From positions 1 to 64,000 of the forward strand of contig NZ_SLVP01000008.1 in NCBI RefSeq assembly GCF_004345425.1: DNA of 64,000 bases. Reading direction: 5' to 3'. This document shows, piece by piece, positions 24,291 to 33,093 of this stretch. A model generated the notes under the pieces. That model was not told the DNA's origin. It saw nothing but the letters and a program-made list of their open reading frames with translations, and did not search any database. Source of the DNA: Paenibacillus sp. BK033. Lineage in GTDB: Bacteria > Bacillota > Bacilli > Paenibacillales > Paenibacillaceae. The position numbers and the translations under genes were made by a program. Each line of letters opens with the position of its first letter. Position 1 is the stretch's first letter.

Positions 24291-24653
24291 ATGAAAACAT
24301 ACCGTTCCACCGGTCGCATGACGCTTCTTCTCTTCCTGCTTGGCGCCTTCGTTCTGTTCAGCATGCCAACGATGATGCTTGGCAACGGCCATTTCGACGT
24401 ATCGAAATCCAGCCGCACGCATATCGAGCACAGCCTGCCGAACAGCATGAAGGCCATTAAGCGCGTAACGATCTCTCCTGCCACCAAGCTTTTCGCCATG
24501 CTTGCTTTGCTGGCCGTGATCTACAGCTGGGTCAGCTACCCCCGCCGGTTTTTCCTGGCGAAGCGCGTTTTCTTACTCCCCTTCTTCTTCCTGGAGCGGC
24601 TCAAACGCCTGCTCATGCCCCTCAAGCTGACGACTTCTTATTCCATCGTTTAA
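24291..24653 (+). CDS. Small two-helix membrane protein before khtTU
   Basis: A 120-residue protein with one helix near the N-terminus (about 10-30), an extracytosolic loop of about 35 residues rich in Ser and His, a second helix (about 66-84) and an Arg/Lys-rich amphipathic C-terminus (RRFFLAKRVFLL, RLKRLL). No family recognised. It has an AAAGGAGGGCG ribosome site. It stands 86 bases before khtT on the same strand; in Bacillus subtilis a third gene (khtS) also precedes khtTU, but I cannot confirm homology. Confidence 0.6.
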   Translation: MKTYRSTGRMTLLLFLLGAFVLFSMPTMMLGNGHFDVSKSSRTHIEHSLPNSMKAIKRVTISPATKLFAMLALLAVIYSWVSYPRRFFLAKRVFLLPFFFLERLKRLLMPLKLTTSYSIV

Positions 24654-24739
24654 GGATCATCCCATCTCTTCCGTCTGATTTGTGCTGTCCATGAAACAAA
24701 GGAATAGATTTCGATCATACTCGAGGAGGTACTTCCCTT

Positions 24740-25234
24740 ATGAATATCCGTGAAATCGATCTGCCCGGCATCGGAAAAAAATTTCAGATGAATACCCGCA
24801 GCGGCGACCAGCTGGTTATTATCGTGCACAACGACGGCCGCAGGGAATGCTATCATTTCCACCACGAAAATCCGGAGAGCAGCATCTCCATGATTACGCT
24901 TGATGACGATGAAGCCCGGATGGCTGCCGCCATGATCGGCGGGATGACGTATAAGCCTAAGATGCTGGAGACCATCGAGGTCGCGCTCGACGAGCTAATT
25001 ATCGAGTGGTACAAACTCGAGTCCCACTATGCCTGCATCGGCAAAACAATCGGGGAGCTTAACATCCGCAAAAATACCGGAACAACCGTTATCGCCCTGC
25101 TCGCCGCCAATCACGCTAAGCAGATTAATCCCGGTCCCGAGATTGTTCTGGCTGCCGATCATACGATTGTTGTTGCCGGAGAACGAGCTCAGCATAAAGA
25201 ATTGAAAAAAATCCTCATGAATGGATGTGATTAA
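24740..25234 (+). CDS. khtT: K+/H+ antiporter regulatory subunit
   Basis: A 164-residue cytosolic protein like KhtT (YhaT) of B. subtilis. The N-terminal part begins [16 protein letters not shown], and the C-terminal half is a TrkA-C (RCK_C) domain ([21 protein letters not shown] to TIVVAGE) that binds small ligands; in KhtT this domain binds c-di-AMP and controls the channel partner. Stop and the antiporter start are separated by three bases. GAGGAGG lies before the ATG. Family assignment is firm; c-di-AMP control is inferred from the homologue. Confidence 0.87.
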   Translation: MNIREIDLPGIGKKFQMNTRSGDQLVIIVHNDGRRECYHFHHENPESSISMITLDDDEARMAAAMIGGMTYKPKMLETIEVALDELIIEWYKLESHYACIGKTIGELNIRKNTGTTVIALLAANHAKQINPGPEIVLAADHTIVVAGERAQHKELKKILMNGCD

Positions 25235-25237
25235 TGG

Positions 25238-26455
25238 ATGGATCACATCATACTTGAGGTTGGCCTCGCCATCGCGCTAATCGCCGTGGCTGGTTTGCTG
25301 TCGGCAAAAATCCGTTTTTCCGTCATTCCGTTCTATATTCTGATCGGGATGGCCGTTGGTCCCCATTCGGTGGAGTTCTGGCATTTCGACTTCCGTTTTA
25401 TCGAAAGCGCTCCGCTCATCGAGTTTATGGGCAGGCTTGGCGTCCTGTTCCTGCTCTTCTACCTTGGACTGGAGTTCTCCGTTGGACGCCTGATTAAATC
25501 CGGCCGCTCAATCGCGGTCGGCGGCACGATCTATATCGCCATCAACTTCACCTTAGGCCTCCTGTTCGGATGGCTAAGCGGCTTTCCGTTTCAGGAGACG
25601 CTTGTTGTGGCCGGGATTACCACGATTTCCTCGAGCGCTATTGTCGCCAAGGTGCTGGTTGATTTGAAGCGCACGGCCAATCCGGAGACGGAGATGATTC
25701 TTGGGATTATCATGTTCGAGGATGTATTCCTGGCTGTCTATATTTCCGTTTTGTCCGGCCTTATCTTAAGCGGTTCGACCTCGATTGGCGGCATTATTCT
25801 ATCCACGGTTATCGCGCTGGTCTTTATGCTTGCTCTTCTTACCCTCGGCCGCAAAGCGGCGCCCATGCTGAATAAGCTGCTCAATATCAGGTCCAACGAG
25901 CTGTTTGCGCTTGTCATCTTCGCCGGCCTGTTCCTCGTGGCTGGTCTCTCCGAAACGATCCACGTTGCCGAAGCGATTGGCGCTTTATTGTTCGGCCTTG
26001 TGCTGGCCGAGACCGAGCATATGAAGCGGATCGAGAAGCTGATCCTCCCCTTCCGGGATTTCTTCGGAGCCGTCTTCTTCTTCAGCTTTGGCTTAACCAT
26101 AGATCCCACCGCCCTAGGCGGTGCGGTATGGCTGTCGCTGGCAGCCGTCGCCGTCACGCTGATCGGCAATCTGACGGCAGGCATGCTTGCCGGGCGAAGC
26201 GCGGGGTTGTCTCCCAAAGCCTCGGTTAATATCGGATTGACCATCGTATCGCGCGGAGAATTCTCCATCATTATGGCGAATATGGCTAAAGCGGGTGCCC
26301 TTATGGCTGTCATTCAGCCGTTTGCCGCCTTATACGTTCTGATTCTGGCCATTCTGGGACCTCTTCTCACCAAAGAAAACAAGGTGATATTTCATCTGCT
26401 GAACCGTCTCTTCCGGTGGGACCGCAAGCAGGCGAGCACGTCGCAGTCGAAATAA
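25238..26455 (+). CDS. khtU: CPA2 K+/H+ antiporter
   Basis: A 405-residue membrane protein with about twelve helices of the monovalent cation:proton antiporter-2 family. Conserved helix blocks are LGVLFLLFYLGLEFS, ISSSAIVAKVLVDLKR, and FGLTIDPTALGG. Together with khtT immediately upstream it forms KhtTU, which expels K+ in exchange for H+, protecting against alkaline or high-K+ stress. It lacks the C-terminal TrkA-N domain of KefB/C; regulation comes from KhtT. A hairpin follows the stop. Confidence 0.87.
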   Translation: MDHIILEVGLAIALIAVAGLLSAKIRFSVIPFYILIGMAVGPHSVEFWHFDFRFIESAPLIEFMGRLGVLFLLFYLGLEFSVGRLIKSGRSIAVGGTIYIAINFTLGLLFGWLSGFPFQETLVVAGITTISSSAIVAKVLVDLKRTANPETEMILGIIMFEDVFLAVYISVLSGLILSGSTSIGGIILSTVIALVFMLALLTLGRKAAPMLNKLLNIRSNELFALVIFAGLFLVAGLSETIHVAEAIGALLFGLVLAETEHMKRIEKLILPFRDFFGAVFFFSFGLTIDPTALGGAVWLSLAAVAVTLIGNLTAGMLAGRSAGLSPKASVNIGLTIVSRGEFSIIMANMAKAGALMAVIQPFAALYVLILAILGPLLTKENKVIFHLLNRLFRWDRKQASTSQSK

Positions 26456-26467
26456 AAATAGACGCAG

Positions 26468-26502
26468 CAAAAAGCCGTGTTTCAATCTGGAGCACGGCTT
26501 TC
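26468..26502 (+). terminator. Terminator of khtTU
   Basis: AAAAGCCGTG and CACGGCTTT arms with a 13-base loop, 15 bases after the khtU stop. Confidence 0.75.
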
Positions 26503-26613
26503 GCTCATGATTTTGGGGCAAGGCAGTAGGCTTTCAAACAAGCGATGGAACATTAACCTACGTAACATAAGTACGAAGCAGACTGTCATTCAGCAATAAG
26601 GAGTGAAACAGGT

Positions 26614-26871
26614 ATGACGACAAGACAATTCTTACAAGCTCCTCCACCCTATGTTCCTCCCAAACCTGCTGTTTCCTACGTCATCGACTGCATAAATAAT
26701 TATACTTATGTGTGGCTTCGGGACGGCCAGCAGTTCTGGTATTTTCCAACAAGCGTTGAATCCTTCGGCGTGTCCGGCTTTAGATGGAATGGCTTTACGT
26801 GGCTTTATTACGGTATAGACAGCAGACTGATTGAGGCTGTTTCCTGCCCTCCTATACCTACCTTGTTTTAA
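26614..26871 (+). CDS. Small Bacillales protein of unknown function
   Basis: Eighty-five residues. It starts with a Pro-rich stretch (PPPYVPPKPA), then NYTYVWLRDGQQFWYFPTSVES and FGVSGFRWNGFTWLYYGIDS, rich in Trp, Tyr and Phe, ending with a single Cys-Pro-Pro. I recall small proteins of this FWxYP / GYRWxGxxWxYYGxD pattern in Bacillus and Paenibacillus, without known function; a surface or spore role is only a guess. It has AAGGAGTG ahead of the ATG and a bidirectional terminator behind. Confidence 0.6.
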   Translation: MTTRQFLQAPPPYVPPKPAVSYVIDCINNYTYVWLRDGQQFWYFPTSVESFGVSGFRWNGFTWLYYGIDSRLIEAVSCPPIPTLF

Positions 26872-26885
26872 GAACCCGCCAATTA

Positions 26886-26924
26886 AAAAGACCGTGTTCC
26901 TCCTTATGCTGGAACACGGTCTTG
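26886..26924. terminator. Bidirectional terminator
   Basis: AAGACCGTGTTCC and GGAACACGGTCTT arms form a perfect 13-bp stem between two converging genes. Confidence 0.88.
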
Positions 26925-26931
26925 CTTATGG

Positions 26932-28035
26932 TTACGAACGCCACCATTCGTCGGAAGGATAGGTTCCCGTTCCGATCGGGACGGGCTCTCCTATCCGAGG
27001 AGTAGCCAGCTTGGCGCCCAGCTCCCTGGCCTTCTTGAGCGCACGCTCCGCCGGATCCCGCCAATCATGCATAGCGAGCCGGAACGCTCCCCAATGAATG
27101 GGGATCATGACATCGCCCTTTACGTCCAGATGGGCCTGCACGGACTCCTCGGGCATCATATGGATGGCCGCCCACCGCTTATCGTATTGCCCGCATTCCA
27201 TTAACGTAAGGTCAAACGGGCCGTATTGATCCCCAATCTGCCGGAAATGCGGACCGTAACCGCTGTCCCCGCTGAAAAAAATCCGCGCTTCCCGGCCATG
27301 CAGAACCCAAGAGCACCATAAGGTACCGTTCCGGCCCGTCAAACCACGCCCCGAGAAGTGACGGGCGGGCGTGCAGGCCATATGAATCCCTTCCCAAACG
27401 GTTTCCTCCCACCAATGAAATTCCTCAATCCGGTCCGGAGCAACGCCCCATCGCTCGAGATGGGCGGCAACGCCAAGCGGAACAAAAAAGCGGCCTACCT
27501 TGTCCTTCAGACGTTTAATGGAGCCGTAGTCCAAATGATCGTAATGATCATGGGACAGCAATACGGCATCGATGGCTGGCAGCTCCTCGATTTCAATCGG
27601 CAGGCTTGCGCTGAACCGTTTGCCGCCAATCCACGGAATGGGCGACGGAGCGCGGCCCAGCATCGGATCGAGCAGCAGCCTTTTGCCATCCAGCTCCAGC
27701 AGCAGCGCCGAGTGGCCAAACCAGGTCACCTTGGCTTGTCCGGCAGCCTTGTCCTTAAACGACTGCGGATGCAAAGGTATTACGGCTAATTCCTTCTCCG
27801 GCGAAGCCAGCTTGTTGCCCCGGGCAAATTCCAATAGAAGCCCAAGATTCTCGCGCAGCGACATGGACATCTCGGAGGGCAATACATTTTCAAACTTACC
27901 GTTTGAATAATGAGGGGATCGCTTCATGCGCGCCAGCGTCTGCTCCCCCGGCTTGCCGCCAAATACCGGATACAGGCCAAAGAACAAGACAACAAGAAGA
28001 ATGACGACTACAGCAATGAAGATAAACACGGCCAT
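26932..28035 (-). CDS. Membrane-anchored MBL-fold hydrolase, NAPE-PLD/UlaG-like
   Basis: A 367-residue protein with an N-terminal membrane helix (about 1-22) and a metallo-beta-lactamase domain. The metal motif is LSHDHYDHLD; further ligands lie in CTPARHFSGRGL and FFSGDSGYGPHF, and a final PIHWGAF. This is the N-acyl-phosphatidylethanolamine phospholipase D-like branch of the fold. Bacterial members may act on lipids, but the substrate is unproven. The ATG at 28035 has AAGAGGTGAT upstream; a GTG four codons earlier is inside that site. It lies 40 bases downstream of the MarR gene on the same strand and is likely under its control. Confidence 0.82.
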   Translation of the reverse strand: MAVFIFIAVVVILLVVLFFGLYPVFGGKPGEQTLARMKRSPHYSNGKFENVLPSEMSMSLRENLGLLLEFARGNKLASPEKELAVIPLHPQSFKDKAAGQAKVTWFGHSALLLELDGKRLLLDPMLGRAPSPIPWIGGKRFSASLPIEIEELPAIDAVLLSHDHYDHLDYGSIKRLKDKVGRFFVPLGVAAHLERWGVAPDRIEEFHWWEETVWEGIHMACTPARHFSGRGLTGRNGTLWCSWVLHGREARIFFSGDSGYGPHFRQIGDQYGPFDLTLMECGQYDKRWAAIHMMPEESVQAHLDVKGDVMIPIHWGAFRLAMHDWRDPAERALKKARELGAKLATPRIGEPVPIGTGTYPSDEWWRS

Positions 28036-28074
28036 GATGACTATCACCTCTTACGTTTTAATAGGAATCGGACT

Positions 28075-28515
28075 TTATGAATTCGCGCGGAAGATCGTCG
28101 CTTCAAGCACCTCAAGCGCCTCGGAAATCCGGGCTAAATCCGCCTCCGGCACATGCTCGATTTGCTGCAGGAACAGCTGTCTCATATGACCGAAGGCCAT
28201 TCCCATTTTTTCTTTGCCAAGCGCGGACAGCCGGATGTACTGCTTCCTCCGGTCCTCGGGGTCCTCGACCTTCTCGCAAAGCCCCTTCTCCGTCAGCTTG
28301 CGAATCTCCCGGCTCGTATTCGGCATCGAGATGCCTTTGCATTCGCTGATTTCGCTTAATGTAATCGGCTGTTTCACCGTCAGAAACTCCAATATCTCAT
28401 ACTGCAGGGGTGTGATATCGTCCATCGGCATTCCCTTCGTCATGTCGTAATGCAATTGGTGGGAAGCTGCGATATGGGACACCATCTGCCGGAATATTTT
28501 ATCCTTGGAATCCAT
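28075..28515 (-). CDS. MarR-family regulator
   Basis: A 146-residue winged helix protein: ITLSEISECKGISMPNTSREIRKLTEKGLCEKVEDPEDRRKQYIRLS spans helix-turn-helix and wing. It is divergent from a flavodoxin-fold oxidoreductase gene, and the intergenic DNA holds two ATCAAAT-type dyads. Typical MarR-oxidoreductase pairs of this kind respond to quinones, diamide or aldehydes; here the signal is not known. The start at 28515 has an AAGGAGATG site. The MBL gene follows in the same direction. Confidence 0.86.
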   Translation of the reverse strand: MDSKDKIFRQMVSHIAASHQLHYDMTKGMPMDDITPLQYEILEFLTVKQPITLSEISECKGISMPNTSREIRKLTEKGLCEKVEDPEDRRKQYIRLSALGKEKMGMAFGHMRQLFLQQIEHVPEADLARISEALEVLEATIFRANS

Positions 28516-28554
28516 GCTGGACCATCTCCTTAAATCCGGGCTGAAGACAATAAT

Positions 28555-28571
28555 TTGTTATCAAATAACAA
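28555..28571. promoter_or_regulatory. MarR operator 1
   Basis: TTGTTATCAAATAACAA is a 17-bp near-perfect dyad 40 bases upstream of the MarR start. It overlaps a possible minus-strand promoter (TTGTCA with TGATAA). Confidence 0.6.
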
Positions 28572-28578
28572 TTATCTA

Positions 28579-28623
28579 TTGACAACTATTTTCAAAGCGT
28601 GTTAACTTCTTATCAAATGATAA
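28579..28623 (+). promoter_or_regulatory. Promoter and MarR operator 2 of the oxidoreductase gene
   Basis: A -35 TTGACA at 28579-28584 and a weak -10 TTAACT at 28602-28607 are 17 bases apart. The dyad TTATCAAATGATAA at 28610-28623 lies on the start site and shares TTATCAAAT with operator 1, so a repressor bound there would block initiation. Confidence 0.6.
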
Positions 28624-28638
28624 CAAAGAAGGTGTCAG

Positions 28639-29226
28639 ATGAAAACCCTTATTATTTACACGCATCCGAATCCTAACAGCCTCAGCCATTCCTTCCTGCA
28701 GAAAACGATCCAAGGCCTGCAGGAAAACGCGCATATCGAAGAGATACAGGTGCTTGACCTGTATGCCGAATCCTTCGACCCGCTGCTCGTCTTTAACGAG
28801 ACTAAACGAAGACGGGATATGCATGCCGATCCGGAGCTCGACAAACACCGCAAACAGCTGCTCTGGGCCGAGAAAATCGTGTTTGTCTATCCGATCTGGT
28901 GGGGACGGCCGCCGGCGATGCTGCTTGGCTACATTGACCGGATGTTCGCTTCCAACTTCGCTTACCGCGACAATGGAAAGCTCCTTCCCGAAGGCCTCTT
29001 AAAGGGTAAATCGGTCGTATGCATATCCACCATGAAAGGTCCGGCCCTTTATCCGCTGTTCTGGCTGAACAATGCCCATAAGGTGCTTATGCGCAAAGCC
29101 CTCTTCAGCTTTGTCGGCATCAAGAAAGTGAAATTCTTCGAATTTGGCGGCATGGAGAAGAAGCAGGGCAAGCAAGAGCAGAAGCTCGAGCGAATCTATC
29201 GTTATTTCAAAACCGTTGCGCAGTAG
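28639..29226 (+). CDS. NAD(P)H:quinone oxidoreductase, flavodoxin-like fold
   Basis: A 195-residue FMN/FAD enzyme of the NQO1/KefF/YwrO family. The flavin-binding start is KTLIIYTHPNPNSLSHSFLQKT, with the middle block VFVYPIWWGRPPAMLLGYIDRMF that lines the flavin. These enzymes reduce quinones by two electrons and protect against electrophiles. The ATG is at 28639 behind AGAAGG. It is divergent from MarR with operators between them, and its stop lies two bases from the stop of pheA on the other strand. Confidence 0.87.
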   Translation: MKTLIIYTHPNPNSLSHSFLQKTIQGLQENAHIEEIQVLDLYAESFDPLLVFNETKRRRDMHADPELDKHRKQLLWAEKIVFVYPIWWGRPPAMLLGYIDRMFASNFAYRDNGKLLPEGLLKGKSVVCISTMKGPALYPLFWLNNAHKVLMRKALFSFVGIKKVKFFEFGGMEKKQGKQEQKLERIYRYFKTVAQ

Positions 29227-29228
29227 CG

Positions 29229-30053
29229 CTACAAAATCGTCGTTGCGTAGCTGCCCAGCACATGAACGTCATGACCAAAGGTTTCGATAATTTTAATCGC
29301 TTTATCCATCCGCTGCTCATTGCCTCCGGCTTCCGTCTCGATGAGGAACCTGTATTCGCCGAGCTTTCGCCCGGTTGGCCGCGACTCGATCCAAGACAAG
29401 TTGATCGCAAGAGCGGAAAACACGTTTAGAATCGAAGACAATACGCCCGGATACTCCTCGTTCGGAGTAATCAGCATCATCGTTTTCTTTTGCCCCGTAT
29501 CCTCGGAAGGCTTCTTGCTCACCACGATAAAACGGGTATGATTCGCCGAATGGTCCTGCACGCCGATCTCCAGAATCTGCAGGCCGTACTTCTCGGCCAC
29601 CGACGCCGAGCCGATCGCGGCCGTTCCGGCATCGCCGGATTCCTTGACCGACAAGGCCGCATGGGCCGTGCTGTCCGCATACTCAAGCTTCAAAGCATGC
29701 TCCTTAATGAACTGGCGGCATTGATTAATGGCAGGCATGATGGATCTTACCGTATGGATACCGCTCATCGTGCTGCCGGGATTTCCGATCAAATGGAGCG
29801 ATACCTTAAAGACGACATCCGCCTCAATTCTGAGGTTATAGAGCAGCAGACCGTCGATGGTCATATGAATATTGCCCGCAATCGAGTTTTCAATCGGCAC
29901 CATGCATTTGTCTACTTCATCCCGGCTGACCGCCTCCAGCACGTCCGGAATCGAGCTCAGCATCACCCACTGCGTATCCGTTCCTTCGAAAAACTTCAAG
30001 GCCGCCTCTTCGGAAAAGGTGCCGTTAGGTCCTAAATAAGCCACTTTGTTCAT
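29229..30053 (-). CDS. pheA: Prephenate dehydratase
   Basis: A 274-residue enzyme that turns prephenate into phenylpyruvate in phenylalanine synthesis. The N-terminal PDT domain (about 1-180) starts VAYLGPNGTFSEEAALKFF and ends with the catalytic NHTRFIVV (Thr-Arg-Phe). A C-terminal ACT domain (about 200-274) carries WIESRPTGRKLGEYRF, whose ESRP motif binds phenylalanine, so feedback inhibition is expected. It is a stand-alone form with no chorismate mutase. The start at 30053 has an AAAGGAGC site. Confidence 0.93.
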   Translation of the reverse strand: MNKVAYLGPNGTFSEEAALKFFEGTDTQWVMLSSIPDVLEAVSRDEVDKCMVPIENSIAGNIHMTIDGLLLYNLRIEADVVFKVSLHLIGNPGSTMSGIHTVRSIMPAINQCRQFIKEHALKLEYADSTAHAALSVKESGDAGTAAIGSASVAEKYGLQILEIGVQDHSANHTRFIVVSKKPSEDTGQKKTMMLITPNEEYPGVLSSILNVFSALAINLSWIESRPTGRKLGEYRFLIETEAGGNEQRMDKAIKIIETFGHDVHVLGSYATTIL

Positions 30054-30100
30054 GTTTCAAGCTCCTTTAATCGTTCTCATATCTATCTTCATATTAATAG

Positions 30101-30140
30101 AAAAACAGGCAGCATGCGAATTCGCGCATCTGCCTGTTCC
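30101..30140 (-). terminator. Terminator of the exopolysaccharide operon
   Basis: On the minus strand AACAGGCAGATGCG and its partner, with two bulged bases, form a long hairpin followed by TTTTTCTATT. It is 12 bases after the last gene of the operon. Confidence 0.8.
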
Positions 30141-30151
30141 GGTTCTTGCCG

Positions 30152-31003
30152 TTATACGTCGTACTCCAATTCCTTGCGGGCCCGTGTAATCCACTCCAGT
30201 GGAGTTGGCGTTTCTTCCCGGTTGTATTCGTAAGCGCCCATCTTCAGGTTGAGCTCGAAGCGGTTGCTGGTCGACCTCTCCGATTCGTTAATCTCCGCCA
30301 GCCTGCTGCGAAGCCGATTCATGACGATATCCGCCCCGTCCCGGTCCGTGAAGAGCAGAAGGCCCCAGGTCGGATTCTCCTGGCTCAGCATGTAGAGCGA
30401 ATCATTCGCCCGAATGCTGGTCTGGCTGATCGCCGTAATGTTATAGACGGCAGCGTTCAGCTGCTCCTCGCCAATCATCCGCCTCAGCTCGTTCCAGTAC
30501 TTTACGTTCAGGACAAGCAGCGTCAGCGGAATTTTATACCGGTCGGACAACGCCATAAATACCGTCGTGTCCTTCTGGAAGGAGAGCATGTTTTTCAGGT
30601 TGGTGCTCTCATCCATCGTGGCGAGCGAAGCATTCTTCTTCTGCAGCGCTTCATTCTCCTCCTGCAGCTGCTTGCTTGCCAGCGTGAACATCCAGGTAAT
30701 CGCGGTGAGTACCGGCGTCATGATCAGCCAGAAATAGCTTTGGCTGGTCACCACGCCCCCTTGCACGACGGTCTGGTAGATGGTGAACGTACCGTATCCG
30801 AACACAAACGCGATATTCAAGATGAGCCCGGTTGTAATCGTCGTAAAATAAGTGACAATCGCGATTAGAAACGCGACGTTCAGGAAAATGATGTTATGCA
30901 GATAAAGATTAGGATCACGCGCTGTAAACACGATGCAGACAAAGCACGCGATGAACAGCAGCAGAAAGCCGCCGTCCGACATCAAGCTTGTGTTACGCCT
31001 CAT
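30152..31003 (-). CDS. ydaK: Membrane-bound degenerate GGDEF protein, probable c-di-GMP receptor
   Basis: A 283-residue protein with about five membrane helices (1-110), a short coiled coil (QLQEENEALQKKNASL) and a GGDEF domain that cannot make c-di-GMP: the active loop reads SQENP at 207-211 in place of GGDEF. The allosteric I-site Arg198-Ala-Asn-Asp201 lies exactly five residues before it and is intact. This matches YdaK of Bacillus and PssE of Listeria, c-di-GMP receptors that switch on polysaccharide synthesis. It is the last gene of the six-gene operon, five bases after the BcsB-like gene. Binding is inferred from the I-site. Confidence 0.86.
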   Translation of the reverse strand: MRRNTSLMSDGGFLLLFIACFVCIVFTARDPNLYLHNIIFLNVAFLIAIVTYFTTITTGLILNIAFVFGYGTFTIYQTVVQGGVVTSQSYFWLIMTPVLTAITWMFTLASKQLQEENEALQKKNASLATMDESTNLKNMLSFQKDTTVFMALSDRYKIPLTLLVLNVKYWNELRRMIGEEQLNAAVYNITAISQTSIRANDSLYMLSQENPTWGLLLFTDRDGADIVMNRLRSRLAEINESERSTSNRFELNLKMGAYEYNREETPTPLEWITRARKELEYDV

Positions 31004-31008
31004 GATTC

Positions 31009-33075
31009 CTACCCCCTTCTCTTCTTCCGGTGCTTGCGGACAAGAAGCACAAGCGATACGAGCACCAGAGCAAGCACAAGCATAAACGCGATCATAAAGC
31101 TTACCACGTCGCCGCGTTCCAGCACTTGCGTTACGACGGCAGGCGCCTCGGATACCGCTTCCTTCTTGAAGCGGAAGGCATGCACCTCGCCGTCCTTGTC
31201 TACCATGGCCCCGTCTCCGAATATTTTGTACAGGCTGCCGGCATTCCCGACCAGCTTCGAAGCCAGATAGACGTATTCGGAGCTGCTGCCCGTAATAGCC
31301 AGGAAACCATGCCCCTTGCCGTATGGCGAGTCGATCAGCTGCAGCGTTCCGATTCGCTTGCCGTAGCCTTCTTCAATGCTTATCTTCTCATTGGACAAGA
31401 AGCCTTCGCCTTGCTTGTCGTATTGGAAATAGAGCTTATCGTTATTCTCCCGGATGTACCGGTTATCCGCATAGGAACCAATCGCGATAATCTGCCGGTC
31501 CTTCAGCTCGCTGTCCTTGACATCGTCCTTGTAAAAACGGATTTCGCCCGTGTTGGAGGTAGCGAACTGCCCCATCAGATTAAACAGATTGGAGAGCGCC
31601 GCATACGTGTAGTTGTCTTGGGTTTGCGGCAGGACAACGGCTACCCGGTTGAAGCTGCCGTCCCGGAGGAACGGATAAGGATAGTTGTTGAACAGCATGT
31701 CCGTACGGTCCTTCGTGTTCAGCTGAAGCACGGAATCCTTGGAGACAAAGGCCCACGGCATCTGGTCCTGGTTGCCGGTGCATACCGCGTTCTTGATCTC
31801 CAGGTCAAACGCCGTGGTGATCGTGAAGTTGCCCGAGATACCAAGGTTCTTCGGAATCGTCAGCTCGAGGTTGTCGCCGCCCGCAAGCTCCGCGGACAGC
31901 TTCTTGCTTCCGATCGGAACGTTGTTCACCAGAACCGTCACCATCGAACGGTCAAAGTCCAGGTTCGTCGCATAGCGGAAATCCAGACTCAGCTTGCTCG
32001 CTTCCGCAATGGAGCGGTTGCTCGGCAGCGTAATGAAGTAGCTTTTCTCCCGGTGCGACGGGCCCGTCAGCTTATCGCCGGAATCCGTCAGGGGATAATA
32101 CCGGCTGATGCTTTGAGCCGGCGTATTCACCTCGGTCGACTCGTCCACCAGCTTCGACGATCCTTGCAATTGCTCCATCAAGGCCGGGTTGCCGATAAAC
32201 CGTCCGGCTTTTTTCAGCATATCCGCATTATCGGAGGTCACGACCAGCAAGGAAGATTGATCGTTCTGGATCAGCTGAATCAATGCCTTATCCCGCAGCG
32301 CGGTTTCGCTCAGCTTCGAGCGAATGTCTGCGGGAAGATGCTGGGACAAGGCTACCAGAATACGAAGCGTTTTCCCCTGCAGGCTGCTCGTCTGGTACGG
32401 CAGGAGAGGAATCGGATGCGAGGTATCCTGGCTAACGCCCGTTAATCCGGATAATGCGTAGACGGCAGCTTCCGTCTCGTTCAGGTCGCCCTCCTCCGGC
32501 ACAAAGACGCCGGCTTGTCCATCCTGAATGGTGTCGAGGCCCAGGAAATGGCGGTTGAAATCGCTAATGCTCGCGCCTACCGGCTTCGCCGAGTATTTCA
32601 CGTCAACGCCCGAGCTGTCGAAAATTTGCAGCCAGCTGCCCTGATCCTGCGTAGGAACGCACATCTGATCCGAGTTGTTTCTCGTCTGAATAACGCCCTC
32701 AATGGTCAGCTCGTTAACGCCGCTCTTCAAATACTCAAGCGGGAGCCCGATTGAACGGGTGACCTTCTGATTCGTCTCGGTGCCGGGCTTTAACGTGTAG
32801 AACGGCTTGCCGTTCAGCTTAAGCGTAACAACCGATAAATCATTAAGGGTAAGCTGGGAAACTTTATAGTCCAGCCTGAACGTGGCGCTTTCCACGTTCC
32901 AGTAATCCGGCACCTGGAAAAACTGCTGCGCATACGCATTGGTGCCAAGAAGCGAGGTTTCCGACATCGGCGTCTCGTAAGTCTTCTGCACTCCCGGAGC
33001 AGCGGACAGCGTCCCCGCGCCAAGGACCAGCAGCGCTACAATCAGTGCGATAACCGTAAATCCGGCTTTTCTCAT
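31009..33075 (-). CDS. ydaN: BcsB-like cellulose-synthase regulatory subunit homologue
   Basis: A 688-residue exported protein with an N-terminal signal (about 1-27), a large extracytosolic BcsB-like body with repeated beta-sandwich blocks (TFRLDYKVSQLTLNDLSVVTLKLNG; LDFRYATNLDFDRSMVTVLVNN) and a C-terminal membrane helix (about 655-683) ending in Lys/Arg. In cellulose synthase BcsB guides the growing chain outside the membrane and anchors the synthase. It follows the GT2 gene after 18 bases and corresponds to YdaN or PssB. The carbohydrate product is not known here. Confidence 0.86.
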   Translation of the reverse strand: MRKAGFTVIALIVALLVLGAGTLSAAPGVQKTYETPMSETSLLGTNAYAQQFFQVPDYWNVESATFRLDYKVSQLTLNDLSVVTLKLNGKPFYTLKPGTETNQKVTRSIGLPLEYLKSGVNELTIEGVIQTRNNSDQMCVPTQDQGSWLQIFDSSGVDVKYSAKPVGASISDFNRHFLGLDTIQDGQAGVFVPEEGDLNETEAAVYALSGLTGVSQDTSHPIPLLPYQTSSLQGKTLRILVALSQHLPADIRSKLSETALRDKALIQLIQNDQSSLLVVTSDNADMLKKAGRFIGNPALMEQLQGSSKLVDESTEVNTPAQSISRYYPLTDSGDKLTGPSHREKSYFITLPSNRSIAEASKLSLDFRYATNLDFDRSMVTVLVNNVPIGSKKLSAELAGGDNLELTIPKNLGISGNFTITTAFDLEIKNAVCTGNQDQMPWAFVSKDSVLQLNTKDRTDMLFNNYPYPFLRDGSFNRVAVVLPQTQDNYTYAALSNLFNLMGQFATSNTGEIRFYKDDVKDSELKDRQIIAIGSYADNRYIRENNDKLYFQYDKQGEGFLSNEKISIEEGYGKRIGTLQLIDSPYGKGHGFLAITGSSSEYVYLASKLVGNAGSLYKIFGDGAMVDKDGEVHAFRFKKEAVSEAPAVVTQVLERGDVVSFMIAFMLVLALVLVSLVLLVRKHRKKRRG

Positions 33076-33093
33076 AAATTCACTTCCTTCCGG

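Noticed and set aside
31030-32445. Long antisense frame (471 codons) opposite the BcsB-like gene
   Set aside because: Rich in Arg, Gln and Val as expected of a shadow; the opposite strand is a well-supported gene.
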